In this document: one piece after another, positions 9,314-18,847 of the stretch
How positions within the stretch are numbered: the first letter of the stretch is position 1
Layout of the letters: each line of letters begins with the position of its first letter
From: Mycolicibacterium aichiense
Lineage (GTDB): Bacteria > Actinomycetota > Actinomycetes > Mycobacteriales > Mycobacteriaceae
NCBI RefSeq assembly: GCF_010726245.1
Contig: NZ_AP022561.1
Location: 4,898,001-4,962,000, forward strand
Length of the DNA: 64,000 bases
Direction: 5' to 3'
Position numbers and translations under genes: made by a program
Notes under the pieces: model-generated
Database searches by the model: none
Told to the model about the DNA's origin: nothing
The model's input: the letters and a program-made list of their open reading frames with translations, nothing else

Positions 9314-12300
9314 TGTTGTTCTCCGATGAGGTCGCCCTTGAGGTCGTGCAGAACCAGCGCGTCAGCGATCAGCAGATCGGTGGACACCATGGTGGGACAG
9401 AGCTCCGCCATTCGCGTCCATTGGGTGATGAGCCCCTTGTTTAGATACGTGCCGTTGATGCGCCCGCGAGCCTCCAACCGAGCTAGCAACGCCAGCGTGA
9501 GCGACTGGACCGACATCGGCATCCATGGATGTTCCTCCAGGTCGATATCCGTCAATCGCTCCCGTCGCACCATGATCGCCTGATGAGCTTTGAGCGACGC
9601 CTTCGCGACGGGCTTGAGCACCAAGTCCATCTGAGCGGCGAAGTTCTTCGACCACCCCGAATCGAGCCACACTCGTCTCTGCAGGAAGGCTTCGTAGGCC
9701 CCGACGCGCCGCGTGTCGTAGTCGAGCAGTGGCCTTGGCACGAGAGAAAGCTCGCGAACGTTGGCAACGATCTTCCCGACAGGTACAGAGGCCGCCGCGA
9801 GCACGTTCCCGTCGAATGCCGCGTGCGCGGCCACGGCCGCGCTGCCGGTGCGTAGGAGTTCCATCAGAGGAGTCCCGCCCTTGTCAGCCAGGTACGCGAT
9901 GGTTTCCTTCCACTCGTCGGGAGCATCACTACGTTTGTGGACGAGGTTCGGAAGATCGGCCAATTCATTCATGCAGCCGAACCACGGATCCGCGTGCATC
10001 TCGTTGAGCGTGTCGTCCGCCGCGAACGACATGTTGACCAGCTCACTGCGGATCAGCATGGCCATCTTGGCCCGCAATGGGATCGAGCTGTTGCCGAGTT
10101 GGACCAGCGAGGTGCGTGGATCCGACACGAGCACCGGCACGAGATCTCGCGCCCGTTCGATGCGACCATCAGCGTGCAGCTGCGCAAGTGCTGCCCATGC
10201 TTCCGGAACCGCCTCGACGCGCTTGGGCACGCCTCCGACATCGGCAAGAAACCGGGAGAGGGCGACCTGGACCCGGCTGCCGTCTTCGCGCCAGCCGAGC
10301 TGTTCGACGCGTAAGGCATCGGCCGGTGGAAAACGGGGCGCCTCGACCGCCACCCATGGGTCGTCGACGAACAGCGAGCAGCGCAGCTCGCCCGCCTCAA
10401 TCAGGTAGGTCGGGAGCCGTGCAGTCCCCTCCTTCAACGGAAGGATCTCGGGAGGCCGCCAAGGCGCGGTGCTGGACCACACGTACGTTGCAAGACCATC
10501 CACGTCGCCTACTGATCCGAAGTCGAGCACGTCGTCGCGGAGCTCCACCCCAACACCGAGCTGCTGGGGTCGGACCACGAGCACTGTGACGTCAACGATG
10601 TCGTTCTCGGTGCGGAGTCTTGCGACGACGCGCCCCGAGCCGTGAAGTCGCGCGGTGTCGGCGAACTGCTGCGTAGCGACCTCGAAGACGTCGCCAGCCT
10701 TGCCTCGCTGGTTGGTAGCCACCTGGATCCGGTCGCCGGTTTCGCCCACGAAGGCGAATTCCTCGAGGTCTACCCCGGGAGCCCGCACTGCAACGAAGCG
10801 GTGTTGGGCGAGGTCTTCAGCCACGCAGAGTTGCGCGGCCACGCGCCATGAGGCTGGCGAACCGATCTCTCCTGAGCGCACCTCGGCATATGACGGCACC
10901 ACCGCCAGTCGCTCTGTTCGAACACCATCTGAAACGTCGACGAAGCGCTCGATCTGGCTAGAACTGAACTCGATCGCTCCACGAGGTGACACCACTAGAC
11001 GGTCGGCACCGATCTCCGCCAAGCACGGGGTCAGACCGTGCCCGTCAGGAACCCTTATCGCACAGTTGGTTTCGAGCCACAACCCCTCCGAGAGGAAGAA
11101 GAGGAAGCGAGCGTCGGCGCCGAGCGGTCCGGTGACGACGACCTCGAACAAACCGAGTTGAGGTTGTTCAGCATCATCGAAGGGATCGACGGCCGCCTCG
11201 TCCTGCGCCGCGTTCCACGAGTCATCAACGAGCCAGTCGGCACTGCCGAATCGTCGCGTCTGCACCCGCCACACGGGCGGGGGATCGGACTGGGCGGCAG
11301 GCAGCCACACCCACGGCCGCGCCGCAAGCACCGGGCGTCCATCGATCGACCGGACGCCACGCACCGGTGCCTCCGTGTCGAATCGCGGACGCGCGTCCTT
11401 TCGGACCTGACGCTCAGTACCCACCGCCTTGTCGTTCGACCGCAGCTGAAGGCTGCCGACCGATGACAACTCGATAAACGCGCTCTTCCAACCGAGCCAG
11501 CCCGCGGGGCTGCCTTCGTTCTCCAGCGCGACTTGATTCCCGTTGATTGGGTCAACGAGTTCATTGTCCGCGGGATACACCACCCATACCGCGTCCTTGA
11601 GTCCGTCCCGTCGCGGAATCCACTGACCGTTGGCGGAGAAGGTAAGCAAGGGGTCGTCACGATTGATGATCCCGAGCACAGTGCGGGCTTCCGACGGCCC
11701 GTGCGTGACCACGAGCTCGCGCACCGGCCGATCGATGACGACCCGCGTGAGGGATGCCTCGGCATTCGAACCCCACTGCCGCGTGGAGTAGACGTCTCGG
11801 ACGTCACCGTCGATCGACAGTCGCCAGGGCTCCTCCGAGCCACTGTTTGGATAGGGCAGGGAAACGACCAACTGGTCGTCGTCGACGTCGTACGAGATGG
11901 CAATGCGCTTGGTACCTGTGCCTGTTCCCCTACCGGGTCGTGTCCACTGCATCGGCGCGTCGCGGAGTTGGCTGATGAGCTCGTGGAGAAGGACCGTGGG
12001 TAACCCGGTCGTCGATGACTCGAGCTCGGCGTCCAGCAGTTGTCGGTCTTCGTTCGACGCTATGACGAATTCGATGATTCGATCGAGGATGTCAATGGCG
12101 AACTCAGCGCCGTGTGCAAAGAAGTTGCGGACGGGGATGTCCAAATTGTTGGCCCGATAACCTTTGCCCGGTTCGTCGAGCCAAGCCAATAGTGCCGCGC
12201 CACTCGCTTCGCGGCCTTGAACGATGTGCTCGTTGATGGTCCCGAGGAGGTCACCTAGGCAGTGCACTGGGATGCCTGCGTGCAGAGCGAGCACCATCAC

Positions 12301-12702
12301 ATACTTGCGTGACTTAAAAGTTTCGGTATCCGGGAAGCGCGCGAGTGCGAACTTGATCAATAACTCGTCAATGCTGTGCCGCAGCACATTTTCGAACTCC
12401 TGGTCGCGGTCTACTCCGATATCAACCCAGAAGTCTTCCCAGAACCGTCCTTCTCGGTATGACAAAGAGGCATGGCCGACGAGGGCCATCAGTGTCAGAG
12501 CTGGGTAGCGCTTGATGATCTCGTAGTGACCGACGTCGCGCTTCCGAAGAGCCCGGACGGCTGCACCCCAGTATTTCTTGATCTGCGCGATCTGTTTGGA
12601 GGTGAAATCAGTTTCGATGACCAAGTTCGCCGGCCTGAGCTTCTGCCGCCAGCCATACTCCGCGTCGCTCAACCAGTCCTTCAGCGAAATTTGTCCCGCC
12701 AC
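9310..12702 (-). CDS. Uncharacterised 1130-residue protein, first gene of the candidate defence operon
   Basis: I do not recognise this family. The first 300 residues look helical and rich in Trp, Arg and Lys. About 300-800 looks strand-rich with many short Val/Leu/Trp segments, like stacked Ig- or beta-sandwich domains. The last 300 residues are again helical. There are no Walker, nuclease or methylase motifs, no membrane segment and no signal peptide. The GTG start follows a strong GAGGGGGAGC ribosome binding site, and a TAAATT hexamer at 12734-12739 could be its -10. It overlaps the DUF1998 helicase gene by four bases, so the two proteins are probably made together. A large unknown protein next to such a helicase recalls the DruH-DruE pair of type III Druantia; this is an analogy of architecture only. 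Confidence 0.8.
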   Translation of the reverse strand: MAGQISLKDWLSDAEYGWRQKLRPANLVIETDFTSKQIAQIKKYWGAAVRALRKRDVGHYEIIKRYPALTLMALVGHASLSYREGRFWEDFWVDIGVDRDQEFENVLRHSIDELLIKFALARFPDTETFKSRKYVMVLALHAGIPVHCLGDLLGTINEHIVQGREASGAALLAWLDEPGKGYRANNLDIPVRNFFAHGAEFAIDILDRIIEFVIASNEDRQLLDAELESSTTGLPTVLLHELISQLRDAPMQWTRPGRGTGTGTKRIAISYDVDDDQLVVSLPYPNSGSEEPWRLSIDGDVRDVYSTRQWGSNAEASLTRVVIDRPVRELVVTHGPSEARTVLGIINRDDPLLTFSANGQWIPRRDGLKDAVWVVYPADNELVDPINGNQVALENEGSPAGWLGWKSAFIELSSVGSLQLRSNDKAVGTERQVRKDARPRFDTEAPVRGVRSIDGRPVLAARPWVWLPAAQSDPPPVWRVQTRRFGSADWLVDDSWNAAQDEAAVDPFDDAEQPQLGLFEVVVTGPLGADARFLFFLSEGLWLETNCAIRVPDGHGLTPCLAEIGADRLVVSPRGAIEFSSSQIERFVDVSDGVRTERLAVVPSYAEVRSGEIGSPASWRVAAQLCVAEDLAQHRFVAVRAPGVDLEEFAFVGETGDRIQVATNQRGKAGDVFEVATQQFADTARLHGSGRVVARLRTENDIVDVTVLVVRPQQLGVGVELRDDVLDFGSVGDVDGLATYVWSSTAPWRPPEILPLKEGTARLPTYLIEAGELRCSLFVDDPWVAVEAPRFPPADALRVEQLGWREDGSRVQVALSRFLADVGGVPKRVEAVPEAWAALAQLHADGRIERARDLVPVLVSDPRTSLVQLGNSSIPLRAKMAMLIRSELVNMSFAADDTLNEMHADPWFGCMNELADLPNLVHKRSDAPDEWKETIAYLADKGGTPLMELLRTGSAAVAAHAAFDGNVLAAASVPVGKIVANVRELSLVPRPLLDYDTRRVGAYEAFLQRRVWLDSGWSKNFAAQMDLVLKPVAKASLKAHQAIMVRRERLTDIDLEEHPWMPMSVQSLTLALLARLEARGRINGTYLNKGLITQWTRMAELCPTMVSTDLLIADALVLHDLKGDLIGEQQ

Positions 12703-13213
12703 GCTCCCCCTCGCTACCTATTGACGGCACCCTAATTTATGGGTCCGACAGGTTGCGCGCAGCTACATCACAGAATCGGCATGAGCGCTTGGTGCCGGCG
12801 CGGTCGTCGGAGGGCTGACCACATTCGGTCTGGGCGGCTTTGAATCAGGGAATTGAATGCCACTTCTCTCAAGGCTCGACTGGTTCGAAACTTCGGAGAT
12901 CCTAAGACGCCAAAGGATGTACAACTCAACACCACACAGGCCCGTCGTCGATGAACCATTCCGATCATTGGCGACACGGGATTGCCCACCGAAGCGATCA
13001 CCGATGGTTGTTAGCCGGGCGCTGGGGCGCGACGATCTAGTGTGCCGTAGCGGAGAGCCCTAACAGCGAGGCATAAGTCGGTGATAAATAAGGACCACGC
13101 AGGAACGAGAACCGATGGGCGCCTAGCCCGCAATCCAATGTCCTCCCACCGGAGGTGCTTCAATCAGCCGATTCCCTGCCGCCATACGGCATGCCTGAGG
13201 CGTCGTCACACCC
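12703..13213. other. 511-bp stretch without a clear gene, at the island/chromosome border
   Basis: The stretch lies between the start of the accessory operon and the end of a small secreted-protein gene. It is less GC-rich than the flanks. Short open frames (12768-13001 minus and 12857-13063 plus) have no convincing start signal and no recognisable product. I see no tRNA, integrase fragment, insertion-sequence end or obvious direct repeat. The part next to 12702 must contain the operon promoter. Confidence 0.5.
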
Positions 13214-13627
13214 CTAAGCGGCCACCAACGTAATCGGAATCTGCGACTGCCCAGGCCGGGTGAACACGCAGTTGCCCTGCTGGATCTCGGTCACCGACCC
13301 GGTGAGCGACTGGGTGTTCCACGTGAAGACCATGGCGCCCTTGGTCTTGGACCGGTCCGGGCACACCGGCACCTGGCCGATGACTCGCATCATCCAGGTG
13401 TGCGCGCCTTGGTAGACGGCCTGACCCTCGATCAGCGGGGACTTGATGTTGGCCAAGCAGCCCGTCTCGATCACGTTGCACAGGTTCGAGATGGTCCAGG
13501 TGTCGATGATCTCGTTCGGGCCCTTCACGGTGTAGCTGCCGCTCATCAGGTCCTCGGCCGCATTCGCCGTCGGCGCCATCGCCAGCGCAACACCGCACAC
13601 CACGGCAGCGACACAGCCAGCACGCAT
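13214..13627 (-). CDS. Small secreted protein with N-terminal signal peptide
   Basis: The 137-residue product begins MRAGCVAAVV and has a hydrophobic core ending in ANAAED, a clear signal peptidase I site near residue 22. The mature part contains four cysteines and looks like a small beta-rich exported protein; mycobacteria have many such conserved secreted proteins of unknown role. The ATG at 13627 sits 7-8 bases after GGAAGGGG, which fits better than the TTG six bases upstream. It is divergent from the LuxR-type regulator gene at 13785. Confidence 0.75.
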   Translation of the reverse strand: MRAGCVAAVVCGVALAMAPTANAAEDLMSGSYTVKGPNEIIDTWTISNLCNVIETGCLANIKSPLIEGQAVYQGAHTWMMRVIGQVPVCPDRSKTKGAMVFTWNTQSLTGSVTEIQQGNCVFTRPGQSQIPITLVAA

Positions 13628-13784
13628 GAACAACCCCTTCCGAAGTCAACGGCTGTCAACAGTATGCAGACAATCTGAAAACCCGCAGCACATGGCTTGG
13701 GCAGACAACCCGCGACACCGCCGAAGCACCCGCACTGTTCAGCCATTACATCGCCGCCACCCGCGATACCGTTAGCCGATCACC

Positions 13785-15407
13785 ATGGCAGCCGACACCC
13801 AGCTCACGGCCGCGCGCGCCGCCTACGCCCACGGCGACTGGCGCACCGCCTACGACCAGTTCACCGAAGCCCAAGAAGCCGGCGAGCTCACCACCGACGA
13901 TCTGTCGTCGTTCGGGCTGGCCGCCTGGCGCCTCGGCCATGGCCGCCATTCCATGCAGCTCTCTGAGCAGGCCTTTAACCGCCTCAATGCCGCCAACGAC
14001 ACCCACGGCGCCGCCATGAAGGCAGTCGAGGTCGCCCTGCAGTGGTTCAACGGCGGCGATCTGACCATCACCCGGGTCTGGATCAACCGCGCCCGCCGCC
14101 TCCACGACAAGCAACCCGACGACCGGATCCTGGCCTACCTTCTCTATGTCGACTCCCTGGTCGCCATCGACGAAGGCCGCAACGACGTCGCCAAAGACCT
14201 CGCCGAGGAACTCCAGGACGTCACCGACCGACTCGACGACCCCGGCTTCAACGCGCTGTGCTTCACCGCCAGCGGCGTCACCATGCTGCCGTTTGCCCGC
14301 ACCAGCGAAGCCTTCGCCCAACTCGACGAGGCGATGATGCCCGTCCTCGCCGACCAAGTGCCCGTCGACTGGGCCGGCGACATCTACTGCGCCGTCATCC
14401 ACGAATGCCATCGCCTCGCCGATCTCACCCGGATGAAGACCTGGTTCGACGCCATGGAGGTCTGGCGCAAAGGCCCGAAGGTCACCGCCTCCTGGTACGG
14501 CACCACCTGCGAGGTTCACAAGATGGACCTGCACAGCGCCACGAAGACCCTGAGCGAAGTCGAGCAGCGGCTGATCGACGCGATCACCGCCATGGGTGAC
14601 TTCCCCGGCACTGTCGGCAAGGGCTATTACGAACTCGGCGAAATCCGGCGCCGCAAGGGCGACATCGCTGGCGCCCGCCAAGCGTTCAACCAGGCCCGCG
14701 AACACAACAAAGACCCGCAACCCGGTGAAGCCCTCCTGAGGTGCCACCTCGGTGAGGCCGACGCTGCCGCCACCGACCTGCGCATGCGGATGGACGCCGA
14801 ACACGACGAGATCAACCGCCTTCGGCTGCTGCCCGCGGCCGTCGACATCGCCTTATTCCGAGGCAAACTAGACGACGCCGACCGCTACTGTGCCGAACTC
14901 GAAGCCGGCGCAGAGAAGTTCGACTCCCCCGGCTTCCGGGCCTGGGCCCGCCACGCCCGCGGTGCCGTCCTGGTCAAACAAGGAAACGCCGCCGACGCAC
15001 TGCCCGTCCTCCAAGACGCGCTGCGCCGCTACCGCAGCACCCAATGCCGCTACGAGATGGCGCAGGTGTATGAGTGGATGTCGTTGGCCCGCAGCGACTC
15101 CGGAGATCCTGAGGGAGCCGCGGCGGACAAAGCCAACGCCACCGCCATCTATCAGCAACTCGGCGTCACGCCCGCCCAAGCGGAGCCCACCGAGGCTCCC
15201 GGGGGACTCACCAAACGCGAACTCGAAGTCCTTGTCGGCATCGCAGCGGGCCTGTCCAACCGTGATCTCGCCAAGAAGCTGTTCATCAGCGAGAAAACCA
15301 CCGCCCGGCACCTTGCCAACATCTACGTCAAACTCGGCGTCTCCTCCCGCACCGCAGCGGCGGCGTGGGCGCACGAGAACAAGGTGCTGCACGGCGCGTC
15401 TACATAA
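13785..15407 (+). CDS. TPR-repeat transcription regulator with C-terminal LuxR-type HTH
   Basis: The 540-residue protein has a long helical part (about 1-460) of TPR-like units such as the run ARQAFNQAREHNKD. The C-terminal domain reads GGLTKRELEVLVGIAAGLSN and continues to a ...NIYVKLGVSSRTAAA recognition region, the GerE/LuxR fold. It probably binds DNA as a dimer and senses a partner through the TPR part; there is no P-loop NTPase domain, unlike classic MalT/LAL regulators. No ribosome binding site precedes the ATG, and a TACCGT hexamer at 13767-13772 places a likely transcript start within a few bases of the ATG, so the mRNA may be leaderless. Targets are unknown; the divergent secreted-protein gene and the downstream exporter are the first candidates. 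Confidence 0.85.
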   Translation: MAADTQLTAARAAYAHGDWRTAYDQFTEAQEAGELTTDDLSSFGLAAWRLGHGRHSMQLSEQAFNRLNAANDTHGAAMKAVEVALQWFNGGDLTITRVWINRARRLHDKQPDDRILAYLLYVDSLVAIDEGRNDVAKDLAEELQDVTDRLDDPGFNALCFTASGVTMLPFARTSEAFAQLDEAMMPVLADQVPVDWAGDIYCAVIHECHRLADLTRMKTWFDAMEVWRKGPKVTASWYGTTCEVHKMDLHSATKTLSEVEQRLIDAITAMGDFPGTVGKGYYELGEIRRRKGDIAGARQAFNQAREHNKDPQPGEALLRCHLGEADAAATDLRMRMDAEHDEINRLRLLPAAVDIALFRGKLDDADRYCAELEAGAEKFDSPGFRAWARHARGAVLVKQGNAADALPVLQDALRRYRSTQCRYEMAQVYEWMSLARSDSGDPEGAAADKANATAIYQQLGVTPAQAEPTEAPGGLTKRELEVLVGIAAGLSNRDLAKKLFISEKTTARHLANIYVKLGVSSRTAAAAWAHENKVLHGAST

Positions 15408-15485
15408 TTTGCACCATGCCGTACCTGCACAAACGCATACTTCGGCCGATGATGCAGGGTGCCTGCTCGCCATAACGTCGTCAGC

Positions 15486-15800
15486 ATGATCACCGCCACC
15501 GCCGCCAAGCTCACCCTCGCCACACTGGCCGCCCCCGTGCTGGCCGCCCTCGCAGTCGGACTGGCCGGCCACGCCGCCGCCGAAACCCCCGAGACCGACG
15601 GCGGGAGTATTAGCGCCGCCGACACCATCGGCCAGCTGCGCGACCAAGGCGTGCACGTCGTCATCAACAAAGACGGCACCATGCCGCTGGACAAGTGCTC
15701 GGTGATCTCGGTGCACCAGGACCGTCACGAGCACCACGGCGGCCAGCAGCGCGACGCTTTCGAAACCGCTCAGGTCGACGTCTTCTGCCACGCCGGATAA
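15486..15800 (+). CDS. Small secreted protein, 104 residues
   Basis: Starting at the ATG at 15486, the first 30 residues form a signal peptide that ends with HAAAETP. The mature part is about 75 residues with two cysteines (DKCSV and VFCHAG) and many His and Asp residues. A short conserved-looking stretch is GVHVVINKDGTMPLDKC. The stop lies three bases before the MFS transporter start, so the two genes are probably cotranscribed. Function unknown; a longer start at 15459 would put charged residues before the signal peptide and is less likely. Confidence 0.7.
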   Translation: MITATAAKLTLATLAAPVLAALAVGLAGHAAAETPETDGGSISAADTIGQLRDQGVHVVINKDGTMPLDKCSVISVHQDRHEHHGGQQRDAFETAQVDVFCHAG

Positions 15801-15803
15801 TCC

Positions 15804-17336
15804 ATGCGGCACCGCTGGCTTGCCCTGGGTGTGCTCAGCCTGGGCGTGCTGCTCATCGGAGTCGACGGCACGGTGCTGGCCGTGGCGGCGCCGGTCTTCG
15901 GCCGCGATCTCGGGATGACCTCCACCGAGATCATGTGGATCGGCGACATCTACTCGTTCGTGCTCGCCGGACTGCTCGTCACCATGGGCAGCCTGGGCGA
16001 CCGGATCGGGCATAAGAAGCTGTTGCTCTGCAGCGCAACCGGTTTCGCGCTGGCGTCGGTCGCGGCTGCCTTCGCGCCGACGGCCGGGATGCTGATCGCC
16101 GCCCGCGCTCTGCTCGGTGTCGCCGGGGCCAGCTTGGCACCGTCGACCCTGGCGTTGATTCGCGGCCTGTTTCCCATTCCGCGGGAACGCGCTGTGGCCG
16201 TGGGCATTTGGGCATCAGTGTTCTCGGCAGGCACCGCGCTGGGTCCGGTGATCGGCGGCCTGTGCCTGGAGCATTTCTGGTGGGGCGCGGTCTTCCTGAT
16301 CAACGTGCCGGTGGTGATCCTGCTCGTGATCGGTGGCTGGCTGCTACTGCCCGAGCTACGCAATCCGACGCCCGGACCGTGGGACCCGATCGGCGCCGGG
16401 CTTTCTCTGGTCGGCATCCTCGGCGTGGTCTACGCAGTCAAACAGGGTGCCGCTCATGGCTTGCACGCCGAGATCGTCGCGGCCGGCCTGGTGGGCGCGG
16501 TGTCGCTCACGCTATTCGTCCGACGTCAGCTCAAGGCGCAGCACCCGCTGATCGACGTGCGCCTGTTCGCCAACCGCGGGTTCTGCGGCGTCATCACCGC
16601 CAACATGCTGTCGATCCTCGGCCTGTCCGGGGTGCTCTTCTTCCTATCCCAGTTCTTCCAACTGGTCGACGGCTACAGCCCGCTGCAGGCCGGGCTCGCC
16701 GAACTGCCCGCCGGGGTGGCAGCGACCGCGTTCGGTGTCCTGGCGGGAGTGGCGGTCCGGCACTGGTCGCGACGCGCGGTCCTCACGACCGCACTCGCGA
16801 TGATCGGTGTGGCACTCGCGTCGCTGACTCTGATCAGCCCGGCGACACCGTATTGGCCGCTCGGAATCGCGCTGTTCGTCATCGGCGCCGGCCTCGGGTT
16901 GGCGTTCACCGTCGCCAACGACCTCGTCATCGCCAGCGTTCCGCCGCAACGCGCCGGCGCCGCGGCGGGTGTGTCAGAGACCGCCTACGAACTGGGCATG
17001 GCGTTGGGTATCGCGCTACTGGGCAGCGTGATCGCCGCGGTCTACCGCGGGCTGGACCGCCCGCCCGGCATCCACGACGATGTCGTCGCGCACGCCGAAC
17101 AATCGCTGGCAGCCGCGCACCGGGCCGCCGAAACCCTCGGTGGCACCGAGGCGCACGCCCTGCTGACCGCGGCCCAGCACGCATTCGCCGACGGAGTCGC
17201 CGTCGCCGCGGGAATCGGCGCGGCCTTACTGCTCGCCTCGGCGGTGGCGGTGTGGATGCTGCTCAAGCCGCCGCCCGAACTCCCGCTTGTCCCCTATGGT
17301 TGCTCTGACTTCAAGGAAGGCCCGGTGCCGCAATGA
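15804..17336 (+). CDS. MFS drug exporter, DHA2 (QacA/EmrB) family
   Basis: The 510-residue protein has about fourteen hydrophobic segments. The first helix carries GVDGTVLAVAAP, a variant of the family's first-helix motif. GSLGDRIGHKK at about 62-72 is the major facilitator motif A, and a motif C-like GPVIGG lies near 150. Proton-driven export of drugs, dyes or lipids from the inner membrane is the expected role; the substrate cannot be read from the sequence. The start is three bases after the small secreted protein gene, and its stop overlaps the APC permease start (ATGA), giving a three-gene unit. The C-terminal about 60 residues are a soluble helix plus one membrane segment. Confidence 0.88.
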   Translation: MRHRWLALGVLSLGVLLIGVDGTVLAVAAPVFGRDLGMTSTEIMWIGDIYSFVLAGLLVTMGSLGDRIGHKKLLLCSATGFALASVAAAFAPTAGMLIAARALLGVAGASLAPSTLALIRGLFPIPRERAVAVGIWASVFSAGTALGPVIGGLCLEHFWWGAVFLINVPVVILLVIGGWLLLPELRNPTPGPWDPIGAGLSLVGILGVVYAVKQGAAHGLHAEIVAAGLVGAVSLTLFVRRQLKAQHPLIDVRLFANRGFCGVITANMLSILGLSGVLFFLSQFFQLVDGYSPLQAGLAELPAGVAATAFGVLAGVAVRHWSRRAVLTTALAMIGVALASLTLISPATPYWPLGIALFVIGAGLGLAFTVANDLVIASVPPQRAGAAAGVSETAYELGMALGIALLGSVIAAVYRGLDRPPGIHDDVVAHAEQSLAAAHRAAETLGGTEAHALLTAAQHAFADGVAVAAGIGAALLLASAVAVWMLLKPPPELPLVPYGCSDFKEGPVPQ

Positions 17337-18778
17337 CCGTTGACTCCACCGACGAGGAACTTCGGCATTCGGGCTACCAACCCGAACTGAAGCGAACCCT
17401 GGGCGGATTCCAGGTGTTCGCGATCTCCTTCGCGTTCATTTCCGTCCTCGTCGCGATCTTCGCGACCTACGGCGCGGTGCTCAATTATTCAGGGCCGGTG
17501 GGCATCTGGCTGTGGATCATCGCCGCCGTCGGCCAGACGCTCGTCGCCCTGGTGGTGGCCCAGTTCGCCGCGCGCATCGCACTCACCGGTTCGTCCTATC
17601 AGTGGGCATCACGACTGGCGAATCCGAAAGTCGGGTGGTTCTTCGGCTGGCTGACGTTCTGGTTCCTGGCAATCGGCGTGGTCGCGATGAACAGCGCGCT
17701 GGCCAGCCAAGCCGTCATGCCGCTGTTCGGCATGGCGATCGACGAAGGTGTCGCCCGGCTGATCACGTTGGCGCTGATGCTCGCCGAGGCACTACTCGTC
17801 ATCGCCTCCACCCGACTGCTCGGCAGAGTCACGTCGGCCACGGTGGGGCTCGAGCTGACCATATTGGCGGTGATGATCGTCGGTCTCGGGGCCGTGATGG
17901 TGTTCTCGGGCAGCGGCACCGCCGCCAACCTGGTCTCCCGTGGTGTGGCCGCCGATGCTCCGAACTACTTCGCGATCGGTGGTCCACTGATGGCCGGGAT
18001 GATCATGGGGTTGGTGACGCTGGTCGGTTTCGACTCCGCGGCGAATCTCGCTGAGGAGGCCAAGGATCCGTTCCGCAGCGTCCCGCGCGCGATCGTCTCG
18101 TCAGTGGTGGCATCGGCAACGCTGGGCCTGGTGTTCATCATCATCCTCACGTTGGCGATCAAAGATATTCCCGCGGTGACCACCAGTGGATCACCGGTTG
18201 CGACGATCATCCGCGGCCAGCTGGGCGCAGTGGTCGAACGAATTCTGCTGACCGGCATCGCGTTTGCGATGTTCGGCGCGGGCATGGTGATGATCGCCGC
18301 GTGCTCACGACAGGCATTCGCCATGGCGCGCGATGCACGTTTCCCCGCTCACAGCGTGCTGCGCAAGGTCAGCGCGCGAACGCAGACGCCGGTGATCGCG
18401 ACCGTCCTGATCCTGGTGATCGGCGTGGTCTTGATGCTCGCGCTGCCCGGCGATGCACTGCTGCAGTTGATCGTGGCGTCGACGATTTTGCCTGCGCTGC
18501 TCTACGGCGGGATCGTGGTGCTGTATCTGTGCGTACGCAAACGCCTCAACACCAAAGAAGGCGGGTTCAGCCTCGGCCGGTTCGAGACACCGGTGGCGTA
18601 TACCGCGCTCGTCTGGGTGGCCTTCTCGATCTTCGCTCTCGTATCACCCAGTGAGGCAAGGGTTCCCGGGCTGATCGTGCTCGGTCTGCTCGCGGTGGGC
18701 GGCCTGTACTTCGCGTTCCTGCTCGTCACCAACCGGACCGCCCTGGATAGCGAGCCCGGCGAACCTGGCGCGTTCTGA
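17333..18778 (+). CDS. APC-superfamily amino acid permease
   Basis: The 481-residue protein has about twelve membrane segments and begins with a soluble 20-residue arm. FAFISVLVAIFATYG in the first helix and GFDSAANLAEEAKDP near 230 are typical of the amino acid/polyamine/organocation family (helix 1 substrate region and the conserved E-A loop after helix 6). It should import an amino acid or polyamine across the inner membrane. The ATG overlaps the stop of the MFS gene by four bases, so both transporters are made from one message, one perhaps exporting and one importing. A GABA or choline-type permease is possible, but specificity is not visible. Confidence 0.87.
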   Translation: MTVDSTDEELRHSGYQPELKRTLGGFQVFAISFAFISVLVAIFATYGAVLNYSGPVGIWLWIIAAVGQTLVALVVAQFAARIALTGSSYQWASRLANPKVGWFFGWLTFWFLAIGVVAMNSALASQAVMPLFGMAIDEGVARLITLALMLAEALLVIASTRLLGRVTSATVGLELTILAVMIVGLGAVMVFSGSGTAANLVSRGVAADAPNYFAIGGPLMAGMIMGLVTLVGFDSAANLAEEAKDPFRSVPRAIVSSVVASATLGLVFIIILTLAIKDIPAVTTSGSPVATIIRGQLGAVVERILLTGIAFAMFGAGMVMIAACSRQAFAMARDARFPAHSVLRKVSARTQTPVIATVLILVIGVVLMLALPGDALLQLIVASTILPALLYGGIVVLYLCVRKRLNTKEGGFSLGRFETPVAYTALVWVAFSIFALVSPSEARVPGLIVLGLLAVGGLYFAFLLVTNRTALDSEPGEPGAF

Positions 18779-18814
18779 TTCTTTGCTCTTGCGCAATTGC
18801 ACGACGCGGCGTAG

Positions 18815-18820
18815 TACTAT
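18815..18820 (+). promoter_or_regulatory. Candidate -10 element for the proline-rich secreted protein gene
   Basis: TACTAT lies about 30 bases before the start codon, followed by A/T-rich AATTTTGGGG. No good -35 hexamer is present at the normal distance, which is common for mycobacterial SigA promoters. Confidence 0.35.
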
Positions 18821-18847
18821 CCTCACAGCGAATTTTGGGGGATAGAG

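Noticed and set aside
12768..13063. Short frames on both strands that could be remnants of a mobile gene
   Set aside because: No transposase or integrase signature, no start signals; too little to call a pseudogene.
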